The position numbers were made by a program, and so were the translations under genes. 64,000 bases of DNA from Pseudomonadota bacterium. GTDB taxonomy: Bacteria; Pseudomonadota; Gammaproteobacteria; Burkholderiales; Thiobacteraceae. A model generated the notes under the pieces. It had not been told where the DNA came from and did not search any database. It was given only the letters and a program-made list of their open reading frames with translations. This document shows positions 34,990-42,790 of the stretch, piece by piece (position 1 is the stretch's first letter; each line of letters starts with the position of its first letter). The stretch is taken from positions 237,339-301,338 of the forward strand of contig JAKANO010000003.1 of the NCBI GenBank assembly GCA_021812385.1. Reading direction: 5' to 3'.

Positions 34990-35290
34990 GGACTGCTGTT
35001 AGGAGTCGCGCTGTGCGCGATTTATTTTGGGGCCGGTCATGCCCCGGCGGGGCAGTTACTTTCTTTTGCTTGCCCAAAAGAAATGTAACCAAAGAAAAGG
35101 ACGCCCCGTTCGCCGGTCGCCCGTTGGGCGACTCCCCTACGTTGCTCACCGCACCGGGCGTCGGATTCGAATTCGCGCGATCCGCTGCGCGGCTACGCGC
35201 TCAAACATAAATCCGCCGACAGCCCCCGGCGCGGCTGCGTTACTCGGCGGCTCGCAGGGGCCCCCACAGCGTCGCGGCGTACATTGGAGA
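34990..35290. repeat. Dispersed intergenic repeat element with GTTACTTTCTTTTG hairpin
   Basis: This stretch has no convincing gene. Its core is an inverted repeat, GTTACTTTCTTTTG (35055-35068) against CAAAAGAAATGTAAC (35075-35089), followed by AAAGAAAAGGACGCCCC. From memory this core with CGGGGCAGTTACTTTC and CAAAAGAAAGTAACC recurs between genes in many Proteobacteria. Further short palindromic GC-rich blocks follow (GTCGCCCGTTGGGCGAC at about 35116-35132; GCGCGATCCGCTGCGCGG near 35176). No transposase is present; the mechanism of spread is unknown. Confidence 0.6.
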
Positions 35291-35317
35291 GCTGCCGGGA
35301 TCGGGCCAAGTGGTTGT

Positions 35318-35626
35318 TTACCCTTCGTCATAGCCCTCGTCGGTCGGGTTGTCGACCAGATGGAAGGGATGGTCGATCGGGGTGTCGAGATATTCCTGGC
35401 GGGTGGCCTCGGATTCGAAGTACATGGTGACGTTGCCGTCGACGAGGTAGGGATGTCCGGCAAGATCTTTTATGTCGCGACCGGTGATCGGGTCGATGCA
35501 GGTGAGCATTTGTTCCGGTTCGTGCAAGCGCATGCTTTGCGTCTGATCGCGCGGCAGCGGATCGGCGCCGACGAAGTTGATGGCATTGAAATCGTGAACG
35601 ATATGGCCTTGGTTCTGGGTATCCAT
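35318..35626 (-). CDS. Hypothetical acidic protein, 102 residues
   Basis: Start at the ATG at 35626 (MDTQNQGHIVHDFNAINFVG), with a good AAAGGAG site; the longer frame to 35713 lacks one. The protein is soluble and acidic, ending PTDEGYDEG. It contains DPITGRDIKDLAGHPYLVDG and NVTMYFESEATRQEYLDTPI, which look like a small folded alpha/beta domain. Not recognised. The gene stands alone between the dispersed repeat and the MidA-like gene. Confidence 0.6.
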   Translation of the reverse strand: MDTQNQGHIVHDFNAINFVGADPLPRDQTQSMRLHEPEQMLTCIDPITGRDIKDLAGHPYLVDGNVTMYFESEATRQEYLDTPIDHPFHLVDNPTDEGYDEG

Positions 35627-35771
35627 GATGTGCTCCTTTGCTGATGTGCGCGGCAGGTTTTGCAGTCTGCGGGTGCAAATCGAAACGTGAATGGAAGTCT
35701 GTTTATAGACCATCCATGGCCGAACATATAGATAAACTTAGTAGGGGGATTCTTCGTGCGCCTGCGGCCGT

Positions 35772-36917
35772 TTATAAGCGATGCCGCTGATCGCCGCGCG
35801 CAAAGCCGATCAAAGGCATCTCAATCCCTTTGCCCAAGGCGATCACTTTGAACAGCTCACCCATTTCGGCAGGGGACAATAAATATTGCACTTGATTGGC
35901 CAACGGTAAATAGCGTGTGACATCCTCGGGCGAGATTTCCGCGAGCAAGTCGGTGATGCCGCAGTTGATCAGGAAATTGGCCTGGCTGGTATAGCCCAGC
36001 AACTGCAAACCCGGCGTGCTGTCGGCGATGGCGCTGAAATCGACATGCGCGGTAATGTCCTGCAAGCCCGGCCAGTAAAACGGCTCGCCGTGGGCGTGGT
36101 GGCGGTAGTGGCACATCAGCGTGCCTTGGCTGCGCTGCGGGTGGTAGTATTCGGCGCGCGGGAAGCCGTAGTCGATCATCAAGATCATGCCGCGCGTCAT
36201 GCATTCGGCCAGGCTGGCGATGAAGGCGGGCGCGGCGAGGTTGATTTCGGTGAGATAGCCTTCGGGTAAATCCAATGTGGTCGCGGCTTGCAGCAAAGCG
36301 CCGTTGGCGATGGCTTGGTCTTGCCAGATGAATTGCTCGTCGCCGACGCCCACACCGCGCTCCCACAGCGCGCCATCTTTGCGTACGACCAGATGCACCG
36401 GCATCGCGTCCAGCACTTCATTGCCCAGCACGACGCCGGTGAAGTCTTGCGGCAAACGTTCCAGCCATTGCACGCGTTCCAACAGTTGCGGCGCTTGCGC
36501 CGATATTTGCTCGCGTTGGCGTGCTTGTAGCGTGGCCGAAAGTTCGAGGATGGCGTAGTGCGCGGGCAGGGCGTTTAGGCGCTGCAATTCCAGCAACACA
36601 TCGCAGGCCAGCTTGCCGCTGCCGGCGCCAATTTCCAGCACAGTGCCGCCGGTTTGCGCCAACCCCTGCGCCACTTGCTGCGCCAAGGTGCGGCCAAATA
36701 AATGCGAGCGTTCCGGCGCGGTGGTGAAGTCACCGGCCGCGCCGAATTTGGTCGCGCCCGCGGCGTAATAACCCAGTCCCGGCGCATACAGCGCCAGCTC
36801 CATATAGCGCGCAAACGAAATCCATCCGCCGCGCGTGGCTATCTCGTCGCGGATGCGCTGCTGCACGCGCTGGCTGTGGGCGGCCGCTTCCGGGCTGGGT
36901 TTGGGTAGTGAGGGCAT
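35772..36917 (-). CDS. MidA-family SAM-dependent methyltransferase
   Basis: 381 residues from the ATG at 36917 (MPSLPKPSPEAAAHSQRVQQ). Class I methyltransferase of the MidA/NDUFAF7 family, with the SAM-binding motif GGTVLEIGAGSGKLACDVL and family motifs SFARYMELALYAPGLGYYAA, GDFTTAPERSHLFG, NEVLDAMPVH and MILMIDYGFPRAEYYHP. Mitochondrial NDUFAF7 methylates an arginine of a complex I subunit; the bacterial substrate is not established. Divergent from the SDR gene, with overlapping -10 candidates near 36948-36955. Confidence 0.9.
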   Translation of the reverse strand: MPSLPKPSPEAAAHSQRVQQRIRDEIATRGGWISFARYMELALYAPGLGYYAAGATKFGAAGDFTTAPERSHLFGRTLAQQVAQGLAQTGGTVLEIGAGSGKLACDVLLELQRLNALPAHYAILELSATLQARQREQISAQAPQLLERVQWLERLPQDFTGVVLGNEVLDAMPVHLVVRKDGALWERGVGVGDEQFIWQDQAIANGALLQAATTLDLPEGYLTEINLAAPAFIASLAECMTRGMILMIDYGFPRAEYYHPQRSQGTLMCHYRHHAHGEPFYWPGLQDITAHVDFSAIADSTPGLQLLGYTSQANFLINCGITDLLAEISPEDVTRYLPLANQVQYLLSPAEMGELFKVIALGKGIEMPLIGFARGDQRHRL

Positions 36918-36981
36918 GTGGAGTGTGGTAAATTCCTGCTTTTGCGAATTATAACAGCGGCCCCGCGCTGACCTTTCCCCC

Positions 36982-37743
36982 ATGCCCAACCTCGATCAAT
37001 TCGGCAACGAAAAAATCGTACTTATAACCGGCGGCGCCAAGCGCGTCGGCGCGGCCACTTGCCGCCAGCTGCACGCCCAGGGCGCGCGCCTGATGGTGCA
37101 CTATCGTTCCTCGCACGACGAGGCGAAGGCACTGGCCACTGAATTGAATCATCAGCGCCGAGATTCCTGCGCGCTGGTGAAGGGCGATCTGCTGCACATC
37201 GACCGCTTGCCGCATTTGGTGGAAGCCACGCTCAAGCACTATGGCCGGCTGGATGTGTTGATCAACAATGCATCGAGTTTTTATCCGACCGAAATCGGGC
37301 AGATCACGGCGGACAACTGGGACGACTTGATCGGCACCAATCTCAAGGCGCCACTATTCCTGGCGCAGGCGGCGGCGCATGCCTTGCGCCAAACGCACGG
37401 CTGCATCGTCAACATCGCCGATATCCACGCCGAGCGGCCGCTGAAAAGCTATGTGGTGTACAGCATCGGCAAGGCTGGCTTGGTGGCCTTGACCAAATCC
37501 TTGGCGCACGAACTGGGGCCGCAAGTGCGGGTGAACGCCGTCGCCCCGGGCCCGATTATGTGGCCAGAAGACGACCCGACCTTCGACGATGGCGAACGCC
37601 GCCGCATCGTCGCCCATACCGCGCTGAAGCGCGAGGGCAGCCCCGAGGACATTGCGCGCAGCGTGAAATTTTTTGTGTATGAGGCGCCGTATGTCACCGG
37701 GCAAATTTTGGCGGTGGATGGCGGACGGAGCGCGAGTTTATGA
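36982..37743 (+). CDS. Pteridine reductase-like short-chain dehydrogenase (FolM type)
   Basis: NADPH-dependent reductase, 253 residues, of the classical SDR fold. The nucleotide motif TGGAKRVGAATCRQL has the Arg of the pteridine-reductase subgroup (TGxxxRxG). NNASSFYP is the NNAG-like motif, and the catalytic Tyr and Lys are in YVVYSIGKAGL. APGPIMWPEDD and the C-terminal VDGGRSASL are typical of FolM/PTR1. The expected reaction is dihydro- to tetrahydropterin or folate reduction. Followed after 12 bases by repeat copy C. Confidence 0.88.
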   Translation: MPNLDQFGNEKIVLITGGAKRVGAATCRQLHAQGARLMVHYRSSHDEAKALATELNHQRRDSCALVKGDLLHIDRLPHLVEATLKHYGRLDVLINNASSFYPTEIGQITADNWDDLIGTNLKAPLFLAQAAAHALRQTHGCIVNIADIHAERPLKSYVVYSIGKAGLVALTKSLAHELGPQVRVNAVAPGPIMWPEDDPTFDDGERRRIVAHTALKREGSPEDIARSVKFFVYEAPYVTGQILAVDGGRSASL

Positions 37744-37755
37744 CTTGGAAAACCT

Positions 37756-37845
37756 TACCGCAGAGGCGCGGAGGCGCAGAGAAAGACAAATTCACAATTG
37801 GTCTTTGCAGAGGTTTTCCTCCGCGCCTCTGCGCCTCTGCGGTGA
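37756..37845. repeat. Multi-core palindromic element, copy C (GCAGAG/GCGGAG cores)
   Basis: Left arm 37756-37785 has ACC then GCAGAG, GCGGAG and GCAGAG at eight-base spacing. Right arm 37813-37845 repeats the pattern in complement and ends GGTGA. It fills most of the gap between the SDR gene and ttcA, beginning 12 bases after the SDR stop and ending 11 bases before the ttcA ATG. Confidence 0.87.
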
Positions 37846-37856
37846 AGTATTTCTAA

Positions 37857-38645
37857 ATGATTGAACCGATCAAACCCCCGCGCTCCCTGCTCTCCGCCGC
37901 CGGCAAGGCCATCGGCGATTACGGCATGATCCGCGACGGCGACCGCGTGCTGCTGGGACTTTCCGGCGGCAAGGATAGTCTGTCGCTGCTGCACGTGTTG
38001 CTCGATCTGCAAAAGAAGGCGCCGATCAAGTTCACCCTCGCGGCCTGCACCATCGACCCGCAATCGCCGGATTACGATCCATCGCCGCTGAAAGATTACG
38101 TGCCCACCTTGGGCATTCCGTATTTCGTCGAGCGCTTTCCGATTTTGGAGCAGGCGAAGAAATCCATGACCAAGGATTCGTTTTGCGCCTTTTGCTCGCG
38201 CATGCGCCGCGGCATGCTGTACGGCTGCGCGCGGCGCGAGGGTTATAACGTGCTGGCGCTGGCGCAGCACTTGGACGATGCCGCCGAGACGTTTTTGATG
38301 AGCGCATTTTTCGGCGGCAAGCTGCGCACCATGAAAGCAAATTATGTGAATGATGCCGGCGATATCCGCATCATCCGCCCGCTGATTTATGCGCGCGAAC
38401 GCCAGACCGCGGCCTTCGCCAAGAACGCGCCGCTACCGGTGATCCAGGAAAATTGCCCGGCGTGCTTCGGCATGCCCACCGAGCGCATGCACATGAAGAC
38501 CGTGCTGGCGCAATTGGAGCGCGAGAATTCGGCGGTGCTGTCGAATATGTTGACCGCGATGCGGCCCTTGATGGGCGAGCGGGTAGAGAAGCCGCGCGGA
38601 TCAAAAAAATCATTAACCACAGAGAGCACAGAGAACGCAGAGTAA
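37857..38645 (+). CDS. ttcA: tRNA 2-thiocytidine biosynthesis protein TtcA
   Basis: ATP-dependent enzyme that thiolates cytidine 32 of tRNA with an iron-sulfur cluster. 262 residues. PP-loop LSGGKDS (35-41), cluster cysteines Cys110 and Cys113 in DSFCAFCSRMRRG and a third Cys region in ENCPACFGM; LAQHLDDAAETFLM is the family motif. The last 11 residues or so (SLTTESTENAE) are encoded by the left arm of repeat copy G, so the native C-terminus has been replaced or extended by the repeat. Confidence 0.95.
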   Translation: MIEPIKPPRSLLSAAGKAIGDYGMIRDGDRVLLGLSGGKDSLSLLHVLLDLQKKAPIKFTLAACTIDPQSPDYDPSPLKDYVPTLGIPYFVERFPILEQAKKSMTKDSFCAFCSRMRRGMLYGCARREGYNVLALAQHLDDAAETFLMSAFFGGKLRTMKANYVNDAGDIRIIRPLIYARERQTAAFAKNAPLPVIQENCPACFGMPTERMHMKTVLAQLERENSAVLSNMLTAMRPLMGERVEKPRGSKKSLTTESTENAE

Positions 38646-38692
38646 AACCTTAACCAGGAATCTCTGTGCGCTCTATGATCTCTGTAGTGAAA
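38613..38692. repeat. Multi-core palindromic element, copy G (ACAGAG cores), overlapping ttcA
   Basis: Left arm 38613-38645 has ACC then ACAGAG, ACAGAG and GCAGAG at nine-base spacing and contributes the end and stop codon of ttcA. Right arm 38660-38692 has matching CTCTGT-type cores with a few mismatches. It ends about 20 bases before the ATG of the aminotransferase gene. Confidence 0.83.
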
Positions 38693-38713
38693 ATCAAACA
38701 GGAGAAACCAAGC

Positions 38714-39850
38714 ATGCAATCTGACGCCATCAAACGCATCACTTCTTTCAACCCACCGCTACGCACCCTCATGGGCCCCGGCCCCTCGGACGTGCCGCAG
38801 CGCGTGCTCGACGCCATGGCGCGCCCCACCATCGGCCATCTCGATCCGGCTTTCGTCGGCATGATGGAGGAACTCAAAATCCTGTTGCGCTATGCCTTTC
38901 AAACCGAGAACGAGCTGACCTTTCCGGTCTCCGCGCCCGGTTCGGTGGGCATGGAAACCTGCTTCGTCAATTTGCTGGAGCCGGGCGACAAGGCCATCGT
39001 CTGCGTTAACGGCGTGTTCGGCGGGCGCATGGTGGAGAACGTCAAGCGCTGCGGCGCGACGCCGATCTTGATTCAAGACACCTGGGGCGAGCCGGTCGAT
39101 GCGAATAAAGTGGAAGCGGCGCTCAAGGCCAACCCCGGCGTGAAAGTGCTGGCCTTCGTGCACGCCGAAACTTCCACCGGCGTGCAATCCGATGCCAAGA
39201 CCCTGGCCGCGCTGGCGCGGCAATACGGCGCGTTGAGCATCGTCGATGCCGTCACTTCGCTCGGCGGCACGCCTTTGAAAGTGGATGAGTGGGGCTTGGA
39301 CGCGGTGTATTCCGGCAGCCAAAAATGCTTGTCCTGCACCCCGGGCCTGTCGCCTGTGACCTTCAGCCCGCGCGCGGTGGAGGCGGTGAAAAATCGCAAG
39401 ACGACCTGCCAAAGCTGGTTCATGGATTTGAACCTGGTGCTGGGCTACTGGTCGTCGGCCAAGCGCACCTATCACCACACCGCGCCGATCAACGCGCTGT
39501 ACGGCTTGCACGAATCCTTGGTGATGCTGAAGGACGAAGGCCTGGAAAATTCCTGGGCGCGGCATCAGCGCAATCACGCAATGCTCAGAGACGGTTTGCA
39601 AAAGATCGGTTTTTCTTTCTTGGTGGCCGAGCCTTATCGCCTGCCGCAATTGAATGCGGTGCGCATTCCCGAGGGTGTGGACGATGCCGGAACACGCAGC
39701 CGCTTGCTGAATGAATACAACCTGGAAATCGGCGCCGGCCTGGGCGATCTCGCCGGCAAGGTGTGGCGCATCGGGTTGATGGGCTACGCCAGCCGCGAAG
39801 AGAACGTGAACAAATGCCTGGCGGTATTGGGGGAGATTGTGCGCAAGTGA
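38714..39850 (+). CDS. Class V aminotransferase (alanine/serine-glyoxylate type)
   Basis: PLP enzyme of 378 residues from the ATG at 38714, with GGAGAAA upstream (the longer frame from 38666 runs through the repeat). Family motifs: [40 protein letters not shown] with the PLP-binding Asp, and [12 protein letters not shown] with the Schiff-base Lys. The likely reaction is transamination of glyoxylate by alanine or serine; the exact donor cannot be told from sequence. It follows ttcA across repeat copy G. Confidence 0.9.
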   Translation: MQSDAIKRITSFNPPLRTLMGPGPSDVPQRVLDAMARPTIGHLDPAFVGMMEELKILLRYAFQTENELTFPVSAPGSVGMETCFVNLLEPGDKAIVCVNGVFGGRMVENVKRCGATPILIQDTWGEPVDANKVEAALKANPGVKVLAFVHAETSTGVQSDAKTLAALARQYGALSIVDAVTSLGGTPLKVDEWGLDAVYSGSQKCLSCTPGLSPVTFSPRAVEAVKNRKTTCQSWFMDLNLVLGYWSSAKRTYHHTAPINALYGLHESLVMLKDEGLENSWARHQRNHAMLRDGLQKIGFSFLVAEPYRLPQLNAVRIPEGVDDAGTRSRLLNEYNLEIGAGLGDLAGKVWRIGLMGYASREENVNKCLAVLGEIVRK

Positions 39851-39913
39851 AACCGGGTGCAACAGTTCGGAAATTCCTGGCTTGTTGTCGGTAATCGCCT
39901 AAACAAACGAGCG

Positions 39914-40141
39914 TCAGCGCTTGCGTATCCAGAACTGCAATTTACCCTGTGACTCCTGTTGGTGGATCAACGCATGCGTGGTTTGATTGCAATACGCGGG
40001 AACGTCCTTGCGCATGGAAGCCTTATCGGCGGTCACCAACAGCACGTCACCTGAGGCGACGGTTTTCAAGGCCTGGGTGATTCGCAGGATAGGTTCCGCA
40101 CAGCATAGCCCGCTGACGTCCAGTGTTTTGTTGTATTCCAT
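39914..40141 (-). CDS. TusA-family sulfur carrier with altered CPxP motif
   Basis: 75-residue TusA-fold protein. TusA proteins carry persulfide sulfur on the Cys of a CPxP motif. Here the site reads GLCCAEPILRITQAL, so the first Pro is Ala while the Cys and second Pro remain. The rest (LVTADKASMRKDVPAYCNQT) fits the family. Last gene of a minus-strand group with an ECF-like sigma factor and a DUF2892 protein, the sigma gene lying 11 bases upstream. Probably handles sulfur in redox or sulfur metabolism; function inferred only. Confidence 0.85.
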   Translation of the reverse strand: MEYNKTLDVSGLCCAEPILRITQALKTVASGDVLLVTADKASMRKDVPAYCNQTTHALIHQQESQGKLQFWIRKR

Positions 40142-40152
40142 TGCGTGCCTCC

Positions 40153-40671
40153 TTACGCGAGCAAATATTCCCGCATCAACTGCCGGGCCCGATGCAGCCG
40201 GCTCTTTGCCGCTACGGGGGTCAACGCGAGTTGTTGCGCCAGTTCGCGGATGGACATTTCTTCAAAGTCGCGCAGCAAAATGATTTCACGATAGTGTTGC
40301 GGGAGCGATTCGAGTGCTCGCGCCAAGTCCAGCCGTAACGCATCGGTGGAATGCGCCGCCAGCCAATGCTCGGCCTTTTGTTCATCCAAGTATTCGATGC
40401 CGAACAACCGTCGCTCCAAGCGCCTGCACTCGCGCTTGACGATGGTGAACAGCCAGCCGGAAAAGGCCACCACGGCGCGTACCGACTTGACGCGACGCGA
40501 CAGGATAACCAGCGTTTCCTGTACCGCATCGTCGACGTCGCTCATCAGACAATTGCGCTGCGCATAGCGCCGTATGTCGGGCTGGCAAACCTGCAACAAG
40601 CGATCGAGCGCGGCGGGGTCGCCCAGTTGTGCCGCTGCGAGCAAGGGGTAATGTTTTTCCGCGAACGCCAT
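40153..40671 (-). CDS. ECF-like RNA polymerase sigma factor
   Basis: 172 residues with sigma region 2 (LDRLLQVCQPDIRRYAQRNC; DVDDAVQETLVILSRRV; AFSGWLFTIVKRECRRLERR) and region 4 (ALESLPQHYREIILLRDFEE; MSIRELAQQLALTPVAAKSR with its helix-turn-helix). No region 1 or 3. No anti-sigma gene is adjacent; instead it lies between DUF2892 and TusA-like genes. It could be controlled through those partners or by expression, which is inference. Confidence 0.88.
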   Translation of the reverse strand: MAFAEKHYPLLAAAQLGDPAALDRLLQVCQPDIRRYAQRNCLMSDVDDAVQETLVILSRRVKSVRAVVAFSGWLFTIVKRECRRLERRLFGIEYLDEQKAEHWLAAHSTDALRLDLARALESLPQHYREIILLRDFEEMSIRELAQQLALTPVAAKSRLHRARQLMREYLLA

Positions 40672-40675
40672 CGGA

Positions 40676-40888
40676 CTAGTTCCGCGCCCGTTTTGCCAGG
40701 CGTCGCCCGGCCAATGCGCACATTGGACAAAAGCCCAGCACGCCGGTCAAGGCGATGCCGATACCGGCCGCCGCCAGCATCCAACCCACGATTCCGCCGC
40801 CGCGCAATAGGGCATAGATGGCCATGGCGACGCCGCTACCCACACGCAACCAACGTTCCCAGCCCGGGAGATTTTTTACGTAGAACAT
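40676..40888 (-). CDS. DUF2892 membrane protein
   Basis: 70 residues with two short membrane segments (RVGSGVAMAIYALLRGGGI, GWMLAAAGIGIALTGVLG) and FCPMCALAGRRLAK at the end. This is the DUF2892 pattern also found fused to rhodanese in YgaP-like proteins. The CPMC pair might bind metal or sulfur. First gene of the operon with the sigma factor (four-base gap) and TusA-like gene; a GAAAGGA ribosome-binding site precedes it. Confidence 0.85.
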   Translation of the reverse strand: MFYVKNLPGWERWLRVGSGVAMAIYALLRGGGIVGWMLAAAGIGIALTGVLGFCPMCALAGRRLAKRARN

Positions 40889-41077
40889 ATCGCTTTCCTT
40901 TCGCCTCTGCCGAGGATAACCCTCTACCCGCTAAGAGGCACGTAAACGCGGATTGGATTCGCGGCGGAATGGTATTTCGCCAGTGACGGCACTGACTGCT
41001 TCCCCCCATCCGCGCAGAGTGCAAGGGGGTGCAAGGCCAGGGCGTCCGCGGCCCCGTGCTATCATCCGCCCCCATCC

Positions 41078-42118
41078 ATGCGTATCCCACAACCCCAGCA
41101 AATCCAACGCATTCGGCAACGTCTGCGCGACCTGGGCGCGGCGCCGTGCCATGAGGGGCGCGTGTTGCGCGCCTGGGTGCAGGGGCGCTCCCTCGACACC
41201 AAAAGGCGGCGCGCCGAAAACTTTTTGCCTCTGGCTTTGCGCGATGCCTTACCCGGCCTCTTCGCCGAGTGGCAGGGCTTGGCGCGCCTGCATTCCGAGC
41301 ATCCCGGCGAGGATGGCTCGGCGCGCCTGCTGGTGGCGCTGGCCGATGGCCAGACGGTGGAGAGCGTGCTGCTGCCGCGCGATGGGCTGTGCGTTTCCAC
41401 CCAGGTCGGCTGCGCCGTGGGCTGCGTATTCTGCATGACCGGCCGCAGCGGCTTGCTGCGCCAGTTGGGCAGCGCCGAAATCGTCGCGCAGGTGGTGCTG
41501 GCGCGCCGTCATCGCGCCGTGAAAAAAGTCGTATTCATGGGCATGGGCGAACCGGCACACAACCTGGACAACGTGCTGGAGGCCATCGACCTGCTCGGCA
41601 CGGAAGGCGGCATCGGCCACAAGAATTTGGTCTTCTCCACCGTTGGCGACCGGCGCGTGTTCGAGCGGCTGTCCCAGTCCACGGTCAAGCCTGCCCTCGC
41701 GCTCTCGCTGCACAGCACTGACGAAGCCTTGCGCCGGCAACTGTTGCCCAAGGCACCGGACATCACGCCGGCCGAACTGGTTGCACTGGGGGAGGCCTAT
41801 GCCCGCAGCACCGGCTACCCGATTCAATACCAGTGGACTTTGCTCGAAGGCATCAACGACACGGATGCGGAGCTGGCAGGCATCGCGCGTCTGCTGGCCG
41901 GCAAATACGCCGTGATGAACCTGATCCCTTATAACACTGTCGATGGCTTCGACTACCGCCGCCCCAGCTGGGAGCGGGCCGCCGAGATGGCGCGCAGCTT
42001 GCATCGGCAAGGCATCCTCGCCAAGTTGCGCCACTCCGCGGGGCAGGACGTGGAGGGCGGGTGTGGGCAACTGCGGGCGCGGACGATGGTTGCGGCGAAG
42101 GGCGCGTTTGCCGGCTGA
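41078..42118 (+). CDS. Cfr/RlmN-family radical SAM RNA methyltransferase
   Basis: 346 residues. Radical SAM enzyme of the RlmN/Cfr family that methylates adenine in rRNA (and tRNA for RlmN). CX3CX2C cluster motif in VGCAVGCVFCMTG, then VFMGMGEPAHNLDNVL, VFSTVGDRRVF, LALSLHSTDEALR, EGINDTDAEL and LIPYNTVDGFDYRRPS. The methyl-carrying Cys near the end is in GGCGQLRART. It differs enough from textbook RlmN (shorter N-terminus, SLDTKRRRAENF) to be a paralogue; I do not assign rlmN. Confidence 0.85.
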   Translation: MRIPQPQQIQRIRQRLRDLGAAPCHEGRVLRAWVQGRSLDTKRRRAENFLPLALRDALPGLFAEWQGLARLHSEHPGEDGSARLLVALADGQTVESVLLPRDGLCVSTQVGCAVGCVFCMTGRSGLLRQLGSAEIVAQVVLARRHRAVKKVVFMGMGEPAHNLDNVLEAIDLLGTEGGIGHKNLVFSTVGDRRVFERLSQSTVKPALALSLHSTDEALRRQLLPKAPDITPAELVALGEAYARSTGYPIQYQWTLLEGINDTDAELAGIARLLAGKYAVMNLIPYNTVDGFDYRRPSWERAAEMARSLHRQGILAKLRHSAGQDVEGGCGQLRARTMVAAKGAFAG

Positions 42119-42484
42119 AGGTGCGGCCCCTTTCCTGCGCCGCCGCGAATCGGGTTAAAAGCGATTGACCCCATTTCATGAAGTGTTGATTTCCAAGCGC
42201 CAGTGGCTATAAATAAAGTCCATCTTTCCAAAGCTTTGGATTTCTCGGGTAACACCGTGTTCGGGCAAAACAACGTTCTGGTCATCGTCTGGCCATTTCG
42301 TTGAAGTTGACAGCGCATAGTCAGCGCCCGCTCCTTTGCAAGCTTCGCAGCGTCGTCGAAAGGCGGCGACCCAAGCCATTCATCAGCGCGAAAGAAAGCA
42401 GCAAATCACAGCCGTCATTGCGCAGATCCTGAGAAAACCCAACGTTGGAAAGATGGATTTTCTTACTTAGAAGGAGATCGGATC
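42119..42484. other. Gene-poor interval after the Cfr/RlmN-like gene
   Basis: No well-supported gene. It contains GATTGACCCCATTTC (about 42164-42178), one of several TGACCC-type motifs in this patch. A minus-strand frame at 42176-42379 could be a gene remnant. An AGAAGGAGAT ribosome-binding site at the right end belongs to the small gene that follows. Confidence 0.5.
42176..42379 (-). CDS. Possible small or remnant hypothetical protein
   Basis: 67-residue frame, MAWVAAFRRRCEACKGAGAD and so on, ending MDFIYSHWRLEINTS. The second half (VVLPEHGVTREIQSFGKMDF) has a protein-like composition, unlike the shadow frames nearby. It has no clear ribosome-binding site and I recognise no family. It may be the tail of a lost gene. 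Confidence 0.25.
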   Translation of the reverse strand: MAWVAAFRRRCEACKGAGADYALSTSTKWPDDDQNVVLPEHGVTREIQSFGKMDFIYSHWRLEINTS

Positions 42485-42679
42485 ATGCAACTCAGGACAC
42501 GAAGGAATGGTGGCGAATCATCGCTACAGGACGTGGCAGCAGCTTGGAAAAGCGAGACCCATGATTTTAGTTGGAGCAAATCCGAGTCGGACACATGGGC
42601 GGTTGAGCTTGCCAAGAAGCTAAAAGATGCGCCACTGAAAGAAGGGTCAGATAAACCGGATCAACTGAGTATTCATTGA
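42485..42679 (+). CDS. Small hypothetical protein
   Basis: 64 residues, MQLRTRRNGGESSLQDVAAA and so on, ending DQLSIH; soluble, with a Trp/Ser/Lys-rich middle (AAWKSETHDFSWSKSESDTW). AGAAGGAGAT lies eight to ten bases before the ATG, which is the main reason to accept it. No family recognised. It stands in a patch that appears rearranged. Confidence 0.4.
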   Translation: MQLRTRRNGGESSLQDVAAAWKSETHDFSWSKSESDTWAVELAKKLKDAPLKEGSDKPDQLSIH

Positions 42680-42708
42680 AACTCGTTCTGCGATGGGCGA
42701 TAAGCAAC

Positions 42709-42790
42709 AGGGGCAGGTCTTGCATTAACACGTCAGGCTGATCCGCAGTAACACGCGACAGGAATGTGTGATTGCAAGTTCTGACCCTGG
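42709..42790. repeat. Inverted pair of TGCAAG(N)CTGACCC-type motifs
   Basis: GGGGCAGGTCTTGCA (about 42710-42724) faces TGCAAGTTCTGACCCT (about 42774-42789). The pair resembles TGCAAGACCTGACCCC, a motif I recall near transposases and REP-type sequences in many Proteobacteria. The right copy ends where homology of the PKD gene begins. Confidence 0.5.
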
